Below are positions 60,537 to 64,000 of a stretch of 64,000 bases of DNA, piece by piece (positions within the stretch are counted from its first letter, which is position 1; every line of letters begins with the position of its first letter). The stretch is taken from the NCBI RefSeq assembly GCF_035440685.1, contig NZ_DAORMW010000002.1, one strand, 5' to 3'. Source of the DNA: Accumulibacter appositus. GTDB lineage: Bacteria > Pseudomonadota > Gammaproteobacteria > Burkholderiales > Rhodocyclaceae. The notes beneath the pieces are model-generated. The model had not been told where the DNA came from, ran no database searches, and saw nothing but the letters and a program-made list of their open reading frames with translations. Position numbers and translations under genes: made by a program.

Positions 60537-61946
60537 CTACGCCGGCCGACGACAGTGCATGCGGTAGCCGTTGCGGCCGGCCGTCTTGGCAAGATACATC
60601 GCCGCGTCGGCGTCGCGCAGCAAGCTGCCGTGATCGTCGCTGCCTTCCGGATAGAGCGCGATGCCAATGCTGCAACCGACCTGCACGCAATGCTCGTCAA
60701 GTTGGAACGGCTGCCTGACCGTCTCGATGATGCGCTTGATCACGCCTTCGACGGCCTCCCGGGACTCCGGCTCGGCAAGCACGATCACGAACTCGTCACC
60801 GCCGATGCGGGCGACGGTGTCGGCGGTGCGCACCATCGCCCGCAGACGTTTGGCCAGTTCGACCAGCAGGGCGTCACCGACCGCATGCCCCATGGCGTCA
60901 TTGATCGGCTTGAAGTGATCGAGGTCCAGGAAGGCCAGGGCCAGCATGCGTTTGTGCCGCGCCGCCTGCGACAAGGCCAGGCTTAGGCGTTCCTCGAGCA
61001 CCATGCGGTTGGCAAGTCCGGTGAGCGAATCGTGCCGGGCGAGTGCTTCCAGCTGCACTTCGTAGTGCTTCTGCTTGCTGATGTCCTGCAGCGTCTCGAC
61101 GGCACCAATGGCGCGCCCATCGGCGCCGCGCAGCGGCGCAGCAGTGAAGTACAACCAGCGCCCGCCGCCCGGGAACTGCGGGAAGTAATCCCTGGCTTCC
61201 CAGGCGCCGGCGATCAAGGGTGAAGGTCGCAGCTTGCCGGCATAGAGCTCGCCCATTTGGCCCTCCGTCGCATCGAGCACCAGATCGGCCATCACCGGGC
61301 GCGGATGCGAATAGAAGGGCCGCCACTGCTCGCGCGAGCCGATCATCTGCTCGGCCGACGCCCCGACGATCGCCTCGCAGGCGCGATTCCAGTGCGTGAC
61401 GCGGTGCTCGGCATCGATGACGAAGGTCGGCACCGGCGAGCCCTGGACGATTTCAGACAACAGCAGGGCGGCGTCGCTCGCCGCCCGCTCGGCCGCCCGC
61501 TGCGCGGTGACGTCGCGCAGGGTCTCCACGGCGCCGACGACAGCGCCGCTCTCGTCGCGCAAAGCCGCAGCGCTGAAGACCAGCCACTTACCGCCATCCG
61601 GCATCCGCGGGAAGAAGTCTTCCAACTCCCAAGCGCCCTCGATCGAAGGCGAGGGACGAAATTTCCCGGCATAGTGGCGTTCGAAATCTTCGCGCCGTAA
61701 GCCACTCAGCGCGAGATCGGCGATCAACGGCCGCGGGCTCGGGTAGAACGCCGACCACGCGCGCGTCGTACCCAGCACGGAATTCGCCGCTACCCCGGTA
61801 AGCTGCTCGCACGCCCGGTTCCAGTGCACGACCTGATGCTTGGCGTCGATAACGAACATCGGCATCGGTATGGCTTCCACGACCTGGCTGGCCCAGGTCG
61901 ACGACAACGGCTTTCGGGAACGATCGACCCCCTCACAGTTGTCCAT
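60537..61946 (-). CDS. Two-PAS diguanylate cyclase
   Basis: A 469-residue soluble protein. Two similar PAS domains (about 20-145, 165-290) repeat the pattern MFVIDAKHQVVHWNRACE and TFVIDAEHRVTHWNRACE. GGDEF domain follows with motif at 382-386 and RTAD inhibitory site. No EAL domain. Start MDNCEG at 61946; upstream ORF sequence to 62258 is not conserved-looking. Convergent with the PilJ-type GGDEF gene. Confidence 0.9.
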   Translation of the reverse strand: MDNCEGVDRSRKPLSSTWASQVVEAIPMPMFVIDAKHQVVHWNRACEQLTGVAANSVLGTTRAWSAFYPSPRPLIADLALSGLRREDFERHYAGKFRPSPSIEGAWELEDFFPRMPDGGKWLVFSAAALRDESGAVVGAVETLRDVTAQRAAERAASDAALLLSEIVQGSPVPTFVIDAEHRVTHWNRACEAIVGASAEQMIGSREQWRPFYSHPRPVMADLVLDATEGQMGELYAGKLRPSPLIAGAWEARDYFPQFPGGGRWLYFTAAPLRGADGRAIGAVETLQDISKQKHYEVQLEALARHDSLTGLANRMVLEERLSLALSQAARHKRMLALAFLDLDHFKPINDAMGHAVGDALLVELAKRLRAMVRTADTVARIGGDEFVIVLAEPESREAVEGVIKRIIETVRQPFQLDEHCVQVGCSIGIALYPEGSDDHGSLLRDADAAMYLAKTAGRNGYRMHCRRPA

Positions 61947-62166
61947 CTCGCGCCCTCCACTGCATGGTACTTCCGATACAGAAAACAAGCTCCTGAATGC
62001 TGCACGAGGTGCCTGACAAGTAGAAAAGCCGCCATTTCGCGCAAGGTAGCGGATTACCGCGAATTTGTCAGGTTTTCCGTCCAGGGATTGCTCGCATTGC
62101 TGGCCCGACTGGCAGCGCGTGCCGTAGGATGAAGGGCTGCCGGCTACCCTTTGCCCGGAGCGTGCG

Positions 62167-62838
62167 ATGACCGAAATCCCCACAATCCTGCTCGGCGATT
62201 CTGCCGCAACACTGCCGTTTTCCGCCTTCGTGCTGGCCAGCCTAATGCTCGCGGCCACGCCCGGGCCGGGAGTGATCTATATCGTGGCCCGCACCCTGGC
62301 CCAGGGTAGGCGCGCTGGACTGGCTTCGCTGACCGGCGTCGCGCTCGGCAACCTGGCCAACGCGGTCGGCGCATCGATCGGCCTGGCGGCGCTGTTTGCC
62401 GTCTCTGCCCTGACGTTCAGCGTCGTCAAGTACGCCGGTGCGAGCTACCTCGTCTACCTGGGCATCAAGGTGCTCTGCACCGGAGCGACGCGGCAGCCGG
62501 ACAAGGCCATTTTTGGCGCTGCCGACCTCGCAGGAATCTTTCGCGATGGCTTCGTCGTCGCGCTGCTCAACCCCAAGACCGCGCTGTTCTTTGCCGCCTT
62601 CCTGCCGCAATTCGTCGACCAGACGATCTCGGCACTGCTGCAGAACCTGCTCCTCGGGTCGCTGTTCGTACTCATCGCCGTCGTCACCGACAGCCTCTAC
62701 GTGCTGACCGCCAGCGCGGTGCAACCGGCGTTGCGGCGCTGCAGCCGACTGCGCGCTGCCGGCCACTACCTGAGTGCCGGAACCCTGATCGGCCTCGGCG
62801 TCCTCGCCGCTGTAAGCGGAATGCACGGCAGCCGGTAA
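62167..62838 (+). CDS. LysE/RhtB-family amino acid exporter
   Basis: A 223-residue inner-membrane protein with about six hydrophobic segments. ATPGPGVIYIVARTLAQG near the start and GASYLVYLGIKVL are the RhtB-type motifs. Likely exports an amino acid or homoserine lactone-like compound; substrate not predictable. It stands alone with ATG 62167. Confidence 0.85.
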   Translation: MTEIPTILLGDSAATLPFSAFVLASLMLAATPGPGVIYIVARTLAQGRRAGLASLTGVALGNLANAVGASIGLAALFAVSALTFSVVKYAGASYLVYLGIKVLCTGATRQPDKAIFGAADLAGIFRDGFVVALLNPKTALFFAAFLPQFVDQTISALLQNLLLGSLFVLIAVVTDSLYVLTASAVQPALRRCSRLRAAGHYLSAGTLIGLGVLAAVSGMHGSR

Positions 62839-62952
62839 AGACAGGCGGCAAGCGGCGCACAAACGCCTCTCCTACGGCAGCAAGCGCACGATCTGCTACC
62901 CTCGGAGAACGCGCCACCCGTTTATTTCGCTGGCCAACCGGAGCGCACACCA

Positions 62953-63075
62953 ATGAACATCGACTTTTCGGCCTACCAGGCACGGCTCGCCAGCGAACCA
63001 ATCCCGTGCAGCAGCGGATCTGGCGCGGGGCTGCTCAACGCGGCACGCTGTTCAGCGCCCAGTCGTACTCGATGA
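62953..63075 (+). pseudogene. Possible truncated gene start
   Basis: A 40-codon ORF with a ribosome-like GGAG nine bases before ATG 62953: MNIDFSAYQARLASEPIP and then low-complexity serine and glycine residues. It reads into the convergent DUF547 gene and stops there. The first residues look like a genuine N-terminus of a longer protein. It may be a gene broken by deletion, or chance. Confidence 0.25.
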
Positions 63076-63916
63076 AGTCGACGCCCACCAGATGCTGACG
63101 CAGCATCGCCTGTTCGGCCGGCGAGCTTGCCAGCAGATCGGCATAGGTGCCCAGGAACTGCCTGAGCGACTTCACGTCACGGTAGCCGGCCGAGAAATCC
63201 TGGCCGTACCAGTCGAAAATCTGCGAGACCAGCAGGGTCGCGGACTTCGGCTCGTAGCGATTGCGCGTGCGATCAGCGAGGAAACGCCGCGTCTGCTGCT
63301 CCAGCTGCGCCTCCAGGCGCTCGCCGACGAAGGCCTCTTCGCGCAACATCGGGCAGCCGACCGAGGCACAGTTCACCGCGAAGTGAATACGCGGATCGTC
63401 ATAGACGCCCGGTTTGCGGATCGCCTCGTGTTCGATCCAGTCCAGATAGCGCCGCTCGCCGAAAAGCGTGAAGAACTTCTGTTTCCACGGACTGTTGAAG
63501 ACGATGTTGCCCAGATCGCGGATCGATTCGAGATGCGGATACTTGCCGAGAATCAACTCGACGGTAAACGCGTTGTAGGCATTGATCAGGAAGGCCAGTT
63601 GCCGCGGCTTGGGCCAGGAATCGAACTCCGCCTGCGACACCGCCGACAGACTGCCGAGGTAGGTCTGCAGCGACGTACGCTCCTTCGCCAGACCAGCGTA
63701 GTCCACCTGCGATGACTTGCCGCCGTCGATGAGCACGACGTGCCGCTTGAGGAGCATGGTCCAGGCCGCGTGGCTATGGTCGAAGGCCACGCTGGCCGAT
63801 ACCGGCAGGCTCAGGAGCACCAGCGCAAGAATCAGATTCGTCCAGCTTGTCCATTGCGCGGCACTCGTCCACTGGCCACCACTCCCAGCACTCACTCCAC
63901 TCGTCAAGTTCTCCAT
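63035..63916 (-). CDS. DUF547 domain-containing exported protein
   Basis: A 293-residue protein with an N-terminal hydrophobic segment (about 26-46) after a Thr/Ser/Trp-rich stretch. The DUF547 core has LAFLINAYNAFTVELIL, LGNIVFNSPWKQKFF, RIHFAVNCASVGCP and RFLADR. Function of the family is unknown; some are periplasmic. The ATG at 63916 is chosen, with GGAG about six bases upstream; GTG 63919 is an alternative. Confidence 0.88.
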   Translation of the reverse strand: MENLTSGVSAGSGGQWTSAAQWTSWTNLILALVLLSLPVSASVAFDHSHAAWTMLLKRHVVLIDGGKSSQVDYAGLAKERTSLQTYLGSLSAVSQAEFDSWPKPRQLAFLINAYNAFTVELILGKYPHLESIRDLGNIVFNSPWKQKFFTLFGERRYLDWIEHEAIRKPGVYDDPRIHFAVNCASVGCPMLREEAFVGERLEAQLEQQTRRFLADRTRNRYEPKSATLLVSQIFDWYGQDFSAGYRDVKSLRQFLGTYADLLASSPAEQAMLRQHLVGVDFIEYDWALNSVPR

Positions 63917-64000
63917 CACCTCTCCAGGAGCCGGCCGCCAGCCGGCGAAAGTTCAGCGAACTTCGTTAAAAAACGACCGCCCGACGAGCGGCAAACGCAA

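Noticed and set aside
1..64000. tRNA, rRNA, CRISPR arrays, IS elements and prophage genes
   Set aside because: None was seen. Only the interspersed palindromic repeats recur, and they carry no transposase.

Overview
The window is GC-rich, almost fully coding chromosomal DNA. It looks like a betaproteobacterium of the Rhodocyclaceae/Accumulibacter type. The clues are the gene neighbourhoods (5-FCL / slt / NDUFA9-like / cca; cytochrome c4 / engB / hemB; HAD nucleotidase / argB; midA / pteridine reductase / ttcA), heme d1 genes (nirJ, nirN) behind an FNR-type box, and four c-di-GMP enzymes. The taxonomy is inferred from gene content only. No tRNA, rRNA, IS element, prophage or CRISPR array was seen.

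Layout. 1-5.6 kb: end of a cation/proton antiporter, a YbdK-type ligase, then three PLP enzymes (IlvA, CysK, PatB/MalY-like). 5.6-14.3 kb: a CHASE-PAS-GGDEF-EAL protein, 5-FCL, lytic transglycosylase, NDUFA9-like protein, Cca. 14.7-20.3 kb: a four-gene cassette of MBOAT-SGNH fusion, carrier protein, adenylation enzyme and acyl-CoA dehydrogenase. 20.3-33.4 kb: MidA, a protein of unknown family, pteridine reductase, TtcA, a degenerate cyclase-FHA protein, ComF, BioB-BioC, an ilvBN operon with an attenuator leader, a second antiporter, a CBS protein and cytochrome c4. 33.5-43.9 kb: EngB, a probable leftward small RNA, HemB, an acyltransferase, a five-PAS GGDEF-EAL protein, HAD phosphatase, ArgB, GluQRS and a cardiolipin synthase. 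44-50.2 kb: nirJ-nirN, a small basic exported protein, a DUF192 protein, UbiC, and a DEAD-box helicase with a long structured leader. 50.4-64 kb: LapA-like protein, MtgA, AroE, TonB-like protein, RNase II/R family enzyme, YqiA-like esterase, UppP, YkgJ-type protein, IclR regulator, Tpx, two GGDEF proteins, a LysE exporter and a DUF547 protein.

Main result. The 14.7-20.3 kb cassette has the parts of a D-alanylation (Dlt) system: DltA-like ligase, DltC-like carrier, and DltB-like plus DltD-like domains fused in one protein. The ligase, however, shows the substrate code DLLYLALVCK, which I recall from the L-proline-activating enzymes of pyrrole pathways (PltF/RedM type). The fourth gene is a PltE/RedW-like acyl-CoA dehydrogenase. 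The inferred job is to load proline on the carrier, oxidise it to a pyrrole-2-carboxyl thioester, and transfer that acyl group to an exported acceptor.

Other signals: a family of about 120-bp interspersed palindromic repeats (five copies: 9164, 24222, 42454, 50273, 50993), one of which encodes the C-terminus of a GGDEF-EAL protein and two of which bracket one gene; an ivbL-like valine/leucine leader peptide before ilvBN; and a leftward RNA between engB and hemB whose loop copies the 16S anti-Shine-Dalgarno sequence.
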